NCBI GenBank assembly: GCA_002395805.1
Contig: DGVB01000026.1
Span: 1-64,000 of the forward strand
Direction of reading: 5' to 3'
DNA from: Bacteroidales bacterium UBA4295
GTDB lineage: Bacteria; Bacteroidota; Bacteroidia; Bacteroidales; Paludibacteraceae
Length of the DNA: 64,000 nucleotides
Part shown: piece after piece, positions 9,711 to 18,337 of the stretch
How the letters are laid out: every line of letters starts with the position of its first letter
Numbering within the stretch: the stretch's first letter is position 1
Made by a program: the position numbers and the translations under genes
The notes under the pieces: model-generated
Database searches by the model: none
What the model was told of the DNA's origin: nothing
The model's input: only the letters and a program-made list of their open reading frames with translations

Positions 9711-10396
9711 ATTTTGTTTTTTATTCGGATCTCAGGTGTGCTTTGCAAAACTATACTGTTAGCCGGAACATCTTGGGTTAACCAGATATTACCTCCGACT
9801 ACCGTATCATGACCGATGGTGACGCGACCGAGGATAGAAGTATTGGAATAGACCGTGACATGGTCCTCCAAAATCGGGTGACGAGGGATGTCTATCGGTC
9901 GACCTTGGTCATCGTATTCGAAATTCTTCGCTCCAAGCGTCACACCTTGATATAAGACGACATGCGAACCGATGATAGCCGTTTCGCCAATGACGACGCC
10001 GGTACCATGGTCGATGCAGAAATACTCGCCTATCTGCGCGGCAGGGTGAATATCTATTCCGGTGCGGCTATGCGCCAGCTCGGTCAACATACGCGGAATA
10101 CGCGGCACTCCGAGTTGGTACAACACATGGGCCGCGCGGTAATGAATCATCGCGTATTGCAGCGGGTAAGAAAGAATCACTTCGCCGCGATCTGTGACGG
10201 CAGGGTCATTATGCAGCACCGCATCCACATCGGTGTTAATAAGTCGTCTGATCTCGGGTATCTGCGCCCAGAACTCATCCGGCAGACAGAGATCGTCAGG
10301 GCGTGCCACCGCCGGATAATAGTCCGGGAAGATCTCTCCTTGCAGATACAAAACGAGTTGCTTTAATTGCGCTATACTAATAAATCCTTTGTACAT
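9707..10396 (-). CDS. cysE: Serine O-acetyltransferase
   Basis: A 229-aa enzyme that makes O-acetylserine from serine and acetyl-CoA, the first step of cysteine synthesis. The left-handed beta-helix region is clear from about residue 115, with HPAAQIGEYFCIDHGTGVVI and GETAIIGSHVVLYQGVTLGA, as in the EpsC type. It is shorter at the N-terminus than many EpsC proteins. It lies 21 bases downstream of cysK and overlaps lpdA by 4 bases, giving cysK-cysE-lpdA. The ATG start lies inside a small GTAC-rich repeat (10391-10420). Confidence 0.92.
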   Translation of the reverse strand: MYKGFISIAQLKQLVLYLQGEIFPDYYPAVARPDDLCLPDEFWAQIPEIRRLINTDVDAVLHNDPAVTDRGEVILSYPLQYAMIHYRAAHVLYQLGVPRIPRMLTELAHSRTGIDIHPAAQIGEYFCIDHGTGVVIGETAIIGSHVVLYQGVTLGAKNFEYDDQGRPIDIPRHPILEDHVTVYSNTSILGRVTIGHDTVVGGNIWLTQDVPANSIVLQSTPEIRIKNKI

Positions 10397-10417
10397 AGTA
10401 CATTGTTCCTTTGTACT

Positions 10418-11305
10418 TTATAAGACAGAGAGGTATCGTTCTCCGGTGTCGGGAAGAAGAACCACGATATTCTTGCCTTTGTATTCGGGTTGTCGGGTCA
10501 GTTGCAGCGCTGCAGCATAGGCTGCGCCGGACGAGATGCCGACGAGCAAGCCATGATCTGTGGCTAAAGAACGCGCCGCGGCAAAAGCCTCTTCGTCGGA
10601 AACAGTGAGAACGCGGTCAACATACGCCTGCTGGTAGGTCTCAGGGACGAAATTCGCACCGATACCCTGTATCTTATGCGGACCGGCATGACCTTCGGTC
10701 AGTACAGGAGACGAAGCGGGTTCGACGGCGATAACCTCGACGAGCATATTCTTTTCTTTCAACGCACGCCCTACTCCGCTCACCGTGCCGCCTGTACCTA
10801 CACCGGCAATGAAGACATCCACTTGTCCGGCGGTATCCTCCCAAATCTCCTGACCCGTAGTAGCATAATGGATAGCAGGGTTGGCAGGGTTAGTAAACTG
10901 GCCTAAAATAACCGCATTCGGCGTCTCGGCGCACAGCTGTTCCGCTTTCGCGACAGCTCCTTTCATGCCTTCGCTCCCGGGCGTAAGAACGAGTTCCGCG
11001 CCATAAGCCGCCAGCAGATTTCTGCGCTCTACGGACATGGTCTCCGGCATCGTGAGAATCACGCGATAGCCTTTGAGCCGGCCGATCCATGCGAGTCCTA
11101 CTCCGGTGTTGCCGGAAGTGGGTTCAATGATGGTAGCGCCCGAAGTCAACACACCGCTTTTCTCGGCGTCCTCAATCATCGCTAAAGCGGTACGGTCTTT
11201 GACCGAACCGCCGGGGTTGAAACGCTCCAATTTCAGTAACAAGCCCGGTTGTATCTCGAGCATCGGCGTGTGGCCGATCAAGTCCAATAAATTTCGTACT
11301 ATCAT
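10418..11305 (-). CDS. cysK: Cysteine synthase A (O-acetylserine sulfhydrylase)
   Basis: A 295-aa pyridoxal-phosphate enzyme that forms cysteine from O-acetylserine and sulfide. The PLP lysine is K36 in PGGSVKDRT; the substrate loop is PTSGNTGVG (about residues 63-71) and the phosphate-binding motif is GVGTGGTVSGVG (about 170). It acts directly with the next gene, cysE, and the two proteins often form a complex. A perfect inverted repeat lies 52 bases upstream of the start and may be its operator. Confidence 0.96.
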   Translation of the reverse strand: MIVRNLLDLIGHTPMLEIQPGLLLKLERFNPGGSVKDRTALAMIEDAEKSGVLTSGATIIEPTSGNTGVGLAWIGRLKGYRVILTMPETMSVERRNLLAAYGAELVLTPGSEGMKGAVAKAEQLCAETPNAVILGQFTNPANPAIHYATTGQEIWEDTAGQVDVFIAGVGTGGTVSGVGRALKEKNMLVEVIAVEPASSPVLTEGHAGPHKIQGIGANFVPETYQQAYVDRVLTVSDEEAFAAARSLATDHGLLVGISSGAAYAAALQLTRQPEYKGKNIVVLLPDTGERYLSVL

Positions 11306-11312
11306 TGTGGTC

Positions 11313-11341
11313 TTATCGGGGGTTTATCGGGGGTATATCGT
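11313..11341. repeat. Repeat upstream of cysK with 11-bp period
   Basis: TTATCGGGGG occurs at 11313 and 11324, followed by a degraded third copy (TATATCGT). It lies in the leader region between the C_GCAxxG gene and cysK. Confidence 0.75.
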
Positions 11342-11356
11342 ATCCCACCCATACCT

Positions 11357-11377
11357 ATAATATACAAAGTATATTAT
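11357..11377. promoter_or_regulatory. Inverted repeat ATAATATAC-AAA-GTATATTAT
   Basis: Perfect 9-bp arms with a 3-bp centre lie between the stop of the C_GCAxxG gene and the cysK start. The length and symmetry suit a dimeric repressor site; it has too little G+C for a terminator. Confidence 0.5.
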
Positions 11378-11387
11378 TCCGTGATTT

Positions 11388-11852
11388 TTAATTTATGCTT
11401 CTCAAATACATTCTTACCGCCTCGGCAATCATCTCGGAGCAAGGACGTTTTTCGTAATATTCCGGTGTTCTCGGCGCGGGTCGCGGGTCAACAGAGCCTT
11501 TCGGCGCCAAACCTAATAGTTCGGCGCAAATCAAACTACCGTATTTAGCTTTGAATTCACCCGCTAAGTGCTGCACGAACGCATAGTTCGCCATCTTGCC
11601 TTCGGAATCATGGGGTGTAGCAGAACCATTCTGCAATCCGGCAAGCATGAACATACCGTTTGCTGCGCCACAGGTCATACGCATACGCCCTGTACCGCCG
11701 CCGAAAGAGGCTGCCAGACGCAGGGCGAGCGATTCGTCCGTAATACCATATAAATCCGCGCAGGAAGCAAACACTGCCTGGGAACAATTGAAACCTTGTT
11801 TGAATAAATCCACGGCGCGAGCTGCCCGTGATTCGATCTCTTCGTGTGTCAT
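11388..11852 (-). CDS. C_GCAxxG_C_C family redox protein
   Basis: A 154-aa protein of the C-GCAxxG-C-C family, named from conserved cysteines. They appear here as GFNCSQAVF (about residue 22), TCGAANGMF (about 60), a Cys in SLICAELLGL and another in KRPCSEMI. Members are thought to bind iron-sulfur or another redox centre and often sit near oxidoreductases; the reaction is unknown. It has its own promoter and lies upstream of cysK with an 82-base gap. Confidence 0.85.
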   Translation of the reverse strand: MTHEEIESRAARAVDLFKQGFNCSQAVFASCADLYGITDESLALRLAASFGGGTGRMRMTCGAANGMFMLAGLQNGSATPHDSEGKMANYAFVQHLAGEFKAKYGSLICAELLGLAPKGSVDPRPAPRTPEYYEKRPCSEMIAEAVRMYLRSIN

Positions 11853-11871
11853 CGTATTAGTCTTTGGGCTG

Positions 11872-11902
11872 CAAAGATACTGCTTTTTTATGACATACGC
11901 AA
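11872..11902 (-). promoter_or_regulatory. Promoter of the C_GCAxxG gene
   Basis: Minus strand TTG (11902-11900), 20 bases ending AAAAAAGCAG, then TATCTTTG (11879-11872). Confidence 0.78.
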
Positions 11903-11920
11903 ATTAAATCGGCTAAAATC

Positions 11921-13096
11921 TTATTTATTTGCAAAAACTCGTTTTTTGCGGATATAGAAAAGACCGCACGCCAAGATGAAATAGAAAGCAGAGAGAATCC
12001 ATAGCGCAATCCACTCCGTGGCAGCGGAAGCTGCAAAACCATTGGTATGAAGGAGAGACGCGCCCATGGAATTGATATGGATAAATGCATGGGCTCCCCA
12101 TGTATAGGGAATGAAATAGGAGAGGTATCTCCAAGCCGCAGGAATCATTTCTTTGGGCCATGAGATGCCTGCCATGAAGAGGAAAATCAGCGACGTAGAG
12201 ATGAGTAAAACGAGTCCCGATTCACGGTTCCGGATGAATACCGAGACGCAGAGCGAGAAGAATATAATTGCCAGCAGGTAGGGGACTATCAGCAGCAGAA
12301 TATCGTCGATTGCGCCTATGTGCGGGATTCCAAAGAGCCGCGGGAAGAAGCCCAGCAGGATTGCCGCCAAACCGAAATATATAAGGAAGCACGCGCCTGC
12401 GCGCCCGATGAGCGAAGTAAAAGTATAACTTTCTTCATTCTCTTCTCTGGCAGTTCCGCCGAGCATACAGATTCCGAAAAGGAGCGTCTGATGAAGGATG
12501 AGCATGAGTACCGCCGGAATGAGGAACGAGCCATATCCCCCCGTAGGCGTGAAAAGCGCTGTCTCCGAATAGGGTGCATCCTGGACAAGCGCCCAAGCGA
12601 ACTCTTTGTCCATTCCCATCTGTTCGTAGCGGTCGATTTGGATATTACGCATGGACTCCAGCATGACCTGATTGCAGGAAAGATAGATCGCTTTCATATA
12701 GAGGAACGAGGACATATCGCAATAGAGCGAAATATGCGCCTTGCCGAGCGGATCTGCCAACTGACGCTCAAAATCGCGCGGGAAATAGATGATTCCATGC
12801 ACTTTCTGATTCCTCAGAAGCTGCTCCGCTTCTGCCATGGAAGAGCAGGTATGCGTGAGTTTAATATCCGGCGAGGCGTTCCATCGATGGAGGAACGCGC
12901 GGCTCTGAGGCGAATTGCTCAAATCGACTACCGCTACCGGGACGTCGCATATTTGTTCATTCCAATAGAGCGCCTTGTAAATCAGCGGATATACAAGCGT
13001 TGCAACAATAAAAATGACCATCACACCCGGGTCCCGGAAGATGCGCTGAAGTTCCGTGACAAAGGATTTTACTATCGGATATTTATATTCGGACAC
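11921..13096 (-). CDS. ABC-2 type multidrug/drug-efflux permease (second of pair)
   Basis: A 391-aa integral membrane protein with the ABC-2 permease layout: one N-terminal transmembrane helix (about 25-45), a periplasmic domain of about 130 residues, then five or six helices (about 180-385). It matches the YhhJ/YbhS group. The start is a GTG (MSEYKYPIVKS), since no ATG is near. It is the last gene of the tolC-hlyD-permease-permease run and the same length as its paralogue upstream. No ATP-binding subunit is encoded in the run. A short AT-rich heptamer array separates it from the first permease. Confidence 0.88.
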   Translation of the reverse strand: MSEYKYPIVKSFVTELQRIFRDPGVMVIFIVATLVYPLIYKALYWNEQICDVPVAVVDLSNSPQSRAFLHRWNASPDIKLTHTCSSMAEAEQLLRNQKVHGIIYFPRDFERQLADPLGKAHISLYCDMSSFLYMKAIYLSCNQVMLESMRNIQIDRYEQMGMDKEFAWALVQDAPYSETALFTPTGGYGSFLIPAVLMLILHQTLLFGICMLGGTAREENEESYTFTSLIGRAGACFLIYFGLAAILLGFFPRLFGIPHIGAIDDILLLIVPYLLAIIFFSLCVSVFIRNRESGLVLLISTSLIFLFMAGISWPKEMIPAAWRYLSYFIPYTWGAHAFIHINSMGASLLHTNGFAASAATEWIALWILSAFYFILACGLFYIRKKRVFANK

Positions 13097-13104
13097 GGCA
13101 GGGG

Positions 13105-13131
13105 AAATTAAAAATTAAAAATTATAAATTA
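13105..13131. repeat. AT-rich heptamer array (AAAAATT)
   Basis: About three and a half copies of a 7-bp AAAAATT unit fill the gap between the two permease genes. Confidence 0.8.
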
Positions 13132-14304
13132 TTTCAAAGGATAATTCCAATACACCAACGCCCTATGAAGCCGCGGCGCGACGCAAAGGGAGGCGAGCAT
13201 AAAGGCAGTGAGGGCAAGTGCATTCGGCAGGCTGTTTTCAACAGGTGCCGCCATGAGCGCTTCGTTGACATAGATGAGGTAATAGTGCCTCAGCGGCTCC
13301 AGATAAGAGAGCGCTTTGACGGGCGGCAGCATCGCCATCTGCGGGTATGTGAAACCGGACAGGGAGAAGCCCAACATGGAATAAAGCGCGCCGATTGAAA
13401 GGGCATCGCGGAGTGTGGGCAAGAGACCTATCATCGTGATTCCAAGCGCTTCCATCGCCAGGATGAAAAGCAGCAGACCGAACATCAGCCGTCCCGTGCT
13501 GCCATATACCGGAAAGCCGGCAAAACGATAGAGGATCAGATGACAACCGATGCCAAGGACAAGATAGATCAGCGTGTACGGAATGAGTTTTCCTATCATC
13601 GCGACGGTATAATTGCCTCCGGCGGCACGGAGCCAAGCATGCGACGTGCGGGCTTTGAGTTCAAAACCGATGGCGAAGATGGTGAGCATGAGACAGATCA
13701 GACCCAGAATACCCGGCAGGATCGTGCTGACCAGATAAATGGAATAATTGCCCCATGGATTCGCGACCATGTGCCCTTCGATAGCAAGCGGCTGGATACG
13801 GTGCATGATCACATCGTCCGTGAGTCCTTTCTTACGCAAGACCTCGCGCTGGAACGCGCCGGAGACCAGATTCGCCATCGTCAGCATCTGTTTGTAGGCC
13901 GTATTGCCTCCTACCGTATAGGCGTTCGTCACATAGAAATCTATTTGAGGACGTTTGAACGATACCAAATCGCGGTAAAAGCCTTCACGGATAACAAAAA
14001 TGCCGTAGATTTTGCCCTTTTGCATCGCATCGCGGGCTTCTGGATAGGAATTGGTGATGAGTTGGATATCCACGGAAGGCGTGGCCTGCATCTCATGTAT
14101 GAGCCGGCGGGAGATCGTCGTCTGGTCCAGATCGACCACCGCCATCGGCATTTTCTCCGCCGCCCCACCCTTCATGAGCGTCAGGAAGAAGAACGTGGAC
14201 AGCAGCATAACGCCGACAGAGGCAAACAAATAGAGCGGCCGCGCGAACATCATCTTCAGTTCGCGAAGCAGCACACGCCATATGTTCTGGAAAATGATTT
14301 TCAT
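13129..14304 (-). CDS. ABC-2 type efflux permease (first of pair)
   Basis: A 391-aa permease with the same layout as the downstream gene: N-terminal helix near residues 22-44 (LYLFASVGVMLLSTFFFLTL), a large periplasmic domain (VVDLDQTTISRRL), and a cluster of helices from about 185. It overlaps the hlyD-like gene by 4 bases. Such pairs usually work with an ATPase and an HlyD adaptor plus TolC to span both membranes. The likely role is export of drugs, lipids or metabolites; the substrate is unknown. Confidence 0.88.
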   Translation of the reverse strand: MKIIFQNIWRVLLRELKMMFARPLYLFASVGVMLLSTFFFLTLMKGGAAEKMPMAVVDLDQTTISRRLIHEMQATPSVDIQLITNSYPEARDAMQKGKIYGIFVIREGFYRDLVSFKRPQIDFYVTNAYTVGGNTAYKQMLTMANLVSGAFQREVLRKKGLTDDVIMHRIQPLAIEGHMVANPWGNYSIYLVSTILPGILGLICLMLTIFAIGFELKARTSHAWLRAAGGNYTVAMIGKLIPYTLIYLVLGIGCHLILYRFAGFPVYGSTGRLMFGLLLFILAMEALGITMIGLLPTLRDALSIGALYSMLGFSLSGFTYPQMAMLPPVKALSYLEPLRHYYLIYVNEALMAAPVENSLPNALALTAFMLASLCVAPRLHRALVYWNYPLK

Positions 14305-15290
14305 TCTGCGACAAGAGCAGTCATACCCGGACGAAGATTAGGGATCGAGGTGGTCGGACGGCATTTGACATCAAACGTGCGGACGTCATAGCCTCCGTTC
14401 TGCTTGGTGGAACGCCATGTGGCGTAGGTTCCCATCGATTTGATATGGGTGACCGTAAGCGGATATTTGACGTTGTTTCCGAGCGCAGGGATGGTCACTT
14501 CAACAACACTTCCCATAGGGAAACGGGAGAGCATATCTTCGCGCACGGCGAAGGTGAACCACACGTCATTCAGATCGACGATGGACATCACCGGCGAGCC
14601 TTGTCCGACCAGTTCACCCACTTTTGGGAAGAGTTCGGAGACCTCGCCGTCGCAGGGCGAGAGGAGGTATTTCTCCGCCTCGGCAGCGGCTACTTCCTGC
14701 AGAATACCATCGACGCGTGCGACCTGCGCTTCCGCAGCCGCTTTGTCCTCTTCGCGCGCTCCAGCGAGTGCCATCTGGTATTGGCTGCGCGCCGCTTTGA
14801 CGGTAGCTTCCGCGGCTTTGTATTGCGCCTCTACCTCATCGCGTTTCTGCGCGCTGACGACTCCTTTGTCATAGAGCCGCTGCACGCGCTCATAAGACTT
14901 GCGGTAGATCTCCTCGCCGGCTTTGGCTTTCTGGTAGAGCTCGTAGGCACCCTGTATCTGCTCATTCCGTGCTCCGTTCTTGGCTTTCTGGTTCACAGCT
15001 TCCGCCATCTCACGCGCAGCGAGTGCCTGCGCTTTCTTGGCTTCCACTTCGGGCGAATAGATCACTACGAGCGTATCGCCCTTCTTTACCAGTTCGCCTT
15101 CCTCATAGAAGTACATCTCAATACGCCCCGGCACCTTACCGGAGACGCGGTACTCCGCTGCCTCGGCTTCGCCCTGGATAAGCGTCTTCTCCGGCCGTAA
15201 AGCCAAAATACCCACGAGCGCAACAATAACGACTACTGTGAGGAGCGCGACCAGACCTAACAGCAGACTTCCTTCTTTCTGATGTTTCAT
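14301..15290 (-). CDS. HlyD-family periplasmic adaptor of an efflux system
   Basis: A 329-aa membrane-fusion protein. An N-terminal helix (about residues 10-31) anchors it. A lipoyl-like half-motif (YRVSGKVPGRIEMYFYEEGELVKKGD) is followed by a long alpha-helical hairpin rich in Ala, Glu and Lys (about 85-200), then the second lipoyl half (SPCDGEVSELFPKVGELVGQ) and a beta-barrel. It bridges the two permeases to the TolC-like channel encoded two bases upstream. Confidence 0.9.
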   Translation of the reverse strand: MKHQKEGSLLLGLVALLTVVVIVALVGILALRPEKTLIQGEAEAAEYRVSGKVPGRIEMYFYEEGELVKKGDTLVVIYSPEVEAKKAQALAAREMAEAVNQKAKNGARNEQIQGAYELYQKAKAGEEIYRKSYERVQRLYDKGVVSAQKRDEVEAQYKAAEATVKAARSQYQMALAGAREEDKAAAEAQVARVDGILQEVAAAEAEKYLLSPCDGEVSELFPKVGELVGQGSPVMSIVDLNDVWFTFAVREDMLSRFPMGSVVEVTIPALGNNVKYPLTVTHIKSMGTYATWRSTKQNGGYDVRTFDVKCRPTTSIPNLRPGMTALVAE

Positions 15291-15292
15291 AA

Positions 15293-16753
15293 CTATAGTT
15301 TTCCTAAATATTTACGAAGTTGTGTTTCCGTTGTTTTGGCTTCCACCTCGGCGTCCACAAGGTCCGTAGCGGCAGCAAGCCACGCTGTCTGCGCCTGCAT
15401 CAGTTCGGAGGCGGTGATCATGCCGGCATCATAAGACTCTTGCGCCATACGCAGCACTTCGGCTGCGTTGTTCTGGGTCAGGCGCGCGAGCGCGATCTTC
15501 TGCTGCGCTTCCGCCAGTTTCTGGTTCGCCTGCGTCGTCTGGAGCGTCAGTAACTCACGTGTCTCTTCGGTCTTGAGCGCAACCGCATTGGCAGCATGTT
15601 TGGCAGCTTTGTAGCGGAGGATGTCGTCTGCGTGCGCGATGGGCACGTTGACCACCACGCCGGCAGAGAAGAAACCCTTGCTATCCCATTGGTTGCTGAA
15701 GCCGTTTTCCACGTTAGGGTTGGAGTAGATGTATCCGGCAGAAGCGACGATATTCGGTTGCAAGCCGGCAGCCGCCAGCATAGCGTTCGACTTGGCAATC
15801 TTCTCCGCCTGCTGGAGCAGTTGTATCTCCGACCGCCCAGCCACAGAGGCTTCCGCATCCGTCGAATCGACAGGGAGCGAAGTCTCACTCAAGCCGCTTT
15901 CGTCTAACCGGAAAGCCGTACTCAGCGGCAGTCCGCATACCTGCGCGAGCGCCATATTGGAGAGCGTCAGACCGTTCTCCGCCTGCAGTTTCTTCACCTC
16001 CGCTTCGCCGCGTTTGGTAGTCACTTTGAGCAGGTCCGATTGCGTCACCAGACCTTCGTCCAATGCCTCCTTGACATCCGTCTCCAACTGACAAAGAAGT
16101 TTGTAGTACTGCTCCGCCAACTCTTTCTTTTTCGAGACGGACACCACGCGCCAGTACGCCTCGTCCACACCGTAGATGATATCATCGTGCTTGGACTCGG
16201 ACTGAATAGTAGCAATCGTCTCTGATGCCTTGGCGATCTTGTACAGCTGGATCAGCCTGCCGCCTACGTAAATCGGCTGCGTCACACCCACATGCGCCAC
16301 AAAAATCTGATGCATGTCAGGTGACAATTTGTCATACAACATCTTATAGCTGTCCGCAATAAACTGGCCCACATCGTCCGTGATGGTCAATGACGGCAGA
16401 TCTTTCCACGCCCACGAAGCCGTTCCGTCCGGGTTGACCGTAGCCGTTCCGAAAGTGAATTCGGTGGTGTTGGAGAGCAGATGCACGTTCGCGCTGTTCC
16501 ACATGTATGAAGCATTGGCAGTAATCTTCGGGAACATAGCCGCCAACGCCGCCTGACGGTTGTATTTAGCAGCCAGAAGCAACTCCTGTTGCGATTGCGA
16601 CGATGCACCCTTTGAGAGCGCCAGATCGCGGCATTGCGGGAGCGTATAATAGGTGGTGTCAGCCGCAGAAAGAGCGCACGAAAAATGAAGAATAAAAACC
16701 GAAAGGACAAGCAGCCCTTTATTCAAAATCCGGTGTTTGGTATTGTTTGTCAT
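15293..16753 (-). CDS. TolC-family outer-membrane efflux channel
   Basis: A 486-aa outer-membrane factor: signal peptide (residues about 1-30), then two TolC repeats with long Ala/Gln-rich helices and the pattern ...YDAGMITASELMQAQ... near the C-terminus. It is the first gene of the four-gene exporter run; the next gene begins two bases after its stop. It supplies the exit duct for the ABC-2 exporter. No standard promoter was recognised in the 68-base gap upstream. Confidence 0.92.
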   Translation of the reverse strand: MTNNTKHRILNKGLLVLSVFILHFSCALSAADTTYYTLPQCRDLALSKGASSQSQQELLLAAKYNRQAALAAMFPKITANASYMWNSANVHLLSNTTEFTFGTATVNPDGTASWAWKDLPSLTITDDVGQFIADSYKMLYDKLSPDMHQIFVAHVGVTQPIYVGGRLIQLYKIAKASETIATIQSESKHDDIIYGVDEAYWRVVSVSKKKELAEQYYKLLCQLETDVKEALDEGLVTQSDLLKVTTKRGEAEVKKLQAENGLTLSNMALAQVCGLPLSTAFRLDESGLSETSLPVDSTDAEASVAGRSEIQLLQQAEKIAKSNAMLAAAGLQPNIVASAGYIYSNPNVENGFSNQWDSKGFFSAGVVVNVPIAHADDILRYKAAKHAANAVALKTEETRELLTLQTTQANQKLAEAQQKIALARLTQNNAAEVLRMAQESYDAGMITASELMQAQTAWLAAATDLVDAEVEAKTTETQLRKYLGKL

Positions 16754-16821
16754 ACTATTTCGCTATATTTTAAGCCGCGTTATTGGCAACAAAAAGCATG
16801 CCATATACAACAATATGTGTT

Positions 16822-17472
16822 TTATTTTTCGATATTGTTATACCAACTTTCCAATTTCTCGTTGAACGCCCTGCGGTCGAGTGTCTGCGCCCAGATACGG
16901 AGGTCGTCCGTATGGTCCTCGAAATGCAAAGTGACCGTTCTCCGCCATTTCCATTTCTTGGGTTGGAGTTTGGACCAGCGGCTGGTCTCCAGCCCGCGCA
17001 TTCTACAAAGGATCACGCGCACGCCTGCGGGCAGCTCGCGGCACACCTCATACGCCATCCGGCGGTTTCCGATTACCTCTTTGTCAATCGTTTTGACATG
17101 CCCCGAAGGATAGAAACAGATCTGTTTGCCGGAAGCGAGACTATCTATCGCAATACGGCTTAGTTGCGAAGCGGCAGCTACTCCTTCTTCGCGGCTCATG
17201 GCGCTTTTGTTGAGATCCGGCACTTCGATAGCGTCCCCCAGACGGAGAACACGCCCGTAAAGCCAGTGACGCATGAATAGTTCGTCCACCATCGGACTGA
17301 TCGGCAGCCACCAAAGCTCGCTGAAAAGGATCAACGGGTCCATGTATGCCGTATGGTTCGGCAGAACGAGGTGGACGGACTTGTCGCGAAGCAGTTCCTC
17401 GCCCTCAACTCGCACATCGTAATGCCAATGCAAAAAGAATTTAATTATTTTGCCAAGAGTAAATCTGTTCAT
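16822..17472 (-). CDS. 1-acyl-sn-glycerol-3-phosphate acyltransferase-like protein
   Basis: A 216-aa PlsC-type acyltransferase. The catalytic H-x4-D motif is H40-D45 in PNHTAYMD. A second block, FYPSGH (about residue 148), replaces the usual FPEGT motif, so the acceptor may differ from lysophosphatidate. There is no clear membrane anchor beyond a hydrophobic N-terminus. It overlaps the HAD gene upstream by 4 bases (ATGA), so the pair is probably translationally coupled. Its role in phospholipid or other acyl-lipid synthesis is inferred from the family. Confidence 0.82.
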   Translation of the reverse strand: MNRFTLGKIIKFFLHWHYDVRVEGEELLRDKSVHLVLPNHTAYMDPLILFSELWWLPISPMVDELFMRHWLYGRVLRLGDAIEVPDLNKSAMSREEGVAAASQLSRIAIDSLASGKQICFYPSGHVKTIDKEVIGNRRMAYEVCRELPAGVRVILCRMRGLETSRWSKLQPKKWKWRRTVTLHFEDHTDDLRIWAQTLDRRAFNEKLESWYNNIEK

Positions 17473-18131
17473 AATTCTTTAATTAACTTCATTAGCGACG
17501 CACCGCCTCGTCTGTCGAAGAAGAGGGCATCTATGCCTGCTGCCTGTGCGCCGAGGATGTCTGTCGTCATGCTGTCTCCGATCATCAGTACTTCATTGGG
17601 CTGCAAGCCGCAGCGGCGGAGCGCTTCTTGGAAGAAACGGATGTCGGGTTTGTCATAGCCGATATCCATGGAGATGAAGGTATCTTCAAAATACGGCAGG
17701 ATGCCTGCATGTTCGAGACGCGAGCGCTGCAAATGGCCAAAACTATTGGAAGCCGCAAAGAGGCGATAGCCTTTGTTTTTCAAGAGTTCAAGCATCTCTT
17801 TCGCTTCCGGCACCAGCGTGTGGGTCGTACCCCATGCTGCACGAAAAGCATGTTTGAAGGAATCTACCCGGGCAGAGAGTTCCACCTCACTCACCCGCTC
17901 ATTCTCTAATTCATTCATCCGCGCTATAAACTCCTGCGGGTAAAGGTCCATCACTTCGGCAATCGTATATTTGCCATGCTTGGCCTCCGCAAAAAGGCGT
18001 CCGGCGATATCGAAGAAGAGTTGGAAATACTCCGGATGCTCCGGCATAGCCGCATCGTAGGCCTCCCGACAGCAAGGAATGTAATCGAGAAGCGTATCGT
18101 CAATATCAATAAAAATCGCCTTATATGTCAC
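17469..18131 (-). CDS. HAD-superfamily hydrolase, YjjG-like
   Basis: A phosphatase of the haloacid dehalogenase superfamily, close to YjjG-type nucleotidases. Motif I is FIDIDDTLLD, motif II lies in FAASNSF, and motifs III/IV are KPDIRFF and MIGDSMTTDI. No ATG is available at the N-terminus. A GTG at 18131 gives MTYKAIFIDIDD, which matches the family start; a TTG at 18155 is the alternative. The start region runs into the tRNA-Pro promoter on the other strand. It is co-transcribed with the acyltransferase. Confidence 0.85.
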   Translation of the reverse strand: MTYKAIFIDIDDTLLDYIPCCREAYDAAMPEHPEYFQLFFDIAGRLFAEAKHGKYTIAEVMDLYPQEFIARMNELENERVSEVELSARVDSFKHAFRAAWGTTHTLVPEAKEMLELLKNKGYRLFAASNSFGHLQRSRLEHAGILPYFEDTFISMDIGYDKPDIRFFQEALRRCGLQPNEVLMIGDSMTTDILGAQAAGIDALFFDRRGGASLMKLIKEL

Positions 18132-18147
18132 TTTTTTGCCAAAATAT

Positions 18148-18178
18148 TTGGTCAATTCAAAAAAAAGCAGTAATTTTG
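18148..18178 (+). promoter_or_regulatory. Promoter of tRNA-Pro
   Basis: TTG at 18148, 20 bases ending AAAAAAGCAG, then TAATTTTG at 18171-18178. The mature tRNA starts 20 bases downstream. Confidence 0.78.
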
Positions 18179-18197
18179 CACGCTTTTTTCGCAGAAG

Positions 18198-18272
18198 CGG
18201 GTAGTAGTTCAGCCCGGTTAGAATGCCTGCTTTGGGAGCAGGAGGTCGTGAGTTCGAATCTCGCCTACCCGA
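18198..18272 (+). tRNA. tRNA-Pro (anticodon TGG)
   Basis: A 75-base cloverleaf. The acceptor stem CGGGTAG pairs with CTACCCG; the anticodon stem CCTGC/GCAGG encloses the loop TTTGGGA, giving anticodon TGG; the T-loop is TTCGAAT with stem GTGAG/CTCGC. The discriminator is A and no CCA is encoded. TGG reads CCA and, by wobble, other proline codons. Confidence 0.96.
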
Positions 18273-18296
18273 CTAAATCGAGTGCAAAGTTACACA

Positions 18297-18334
18297 AAAA
18301 AAATGACATACGCAAGCGCATATGTCATTTTTCG
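18297..18334. terminator. Bidirectional terminator between tRNA-Pro and the beta-CASP gene
   Basis: A-tract, stem ATGACATA...TATGTCAT with a CGC-AA-GCG inner helix, then T-tract. It serves the tRNA on the plus strand and the convergent hydrolase gene on the minus strand. Confidence 0.82.
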
Positions 18335-18337
18335 TAT

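Noticed and set aside
11357..11377. Inverted repeat as terminator of the C_GCAxxG gene
   Set aside because: The stem is almost all A/T and has no T-tract after it; an operator is more likely.
12320..13111. 263-codon frame antisense to the permease
   Set aside because: Charged low-complexity composition, no promoter, entirely within a well-supported gene.
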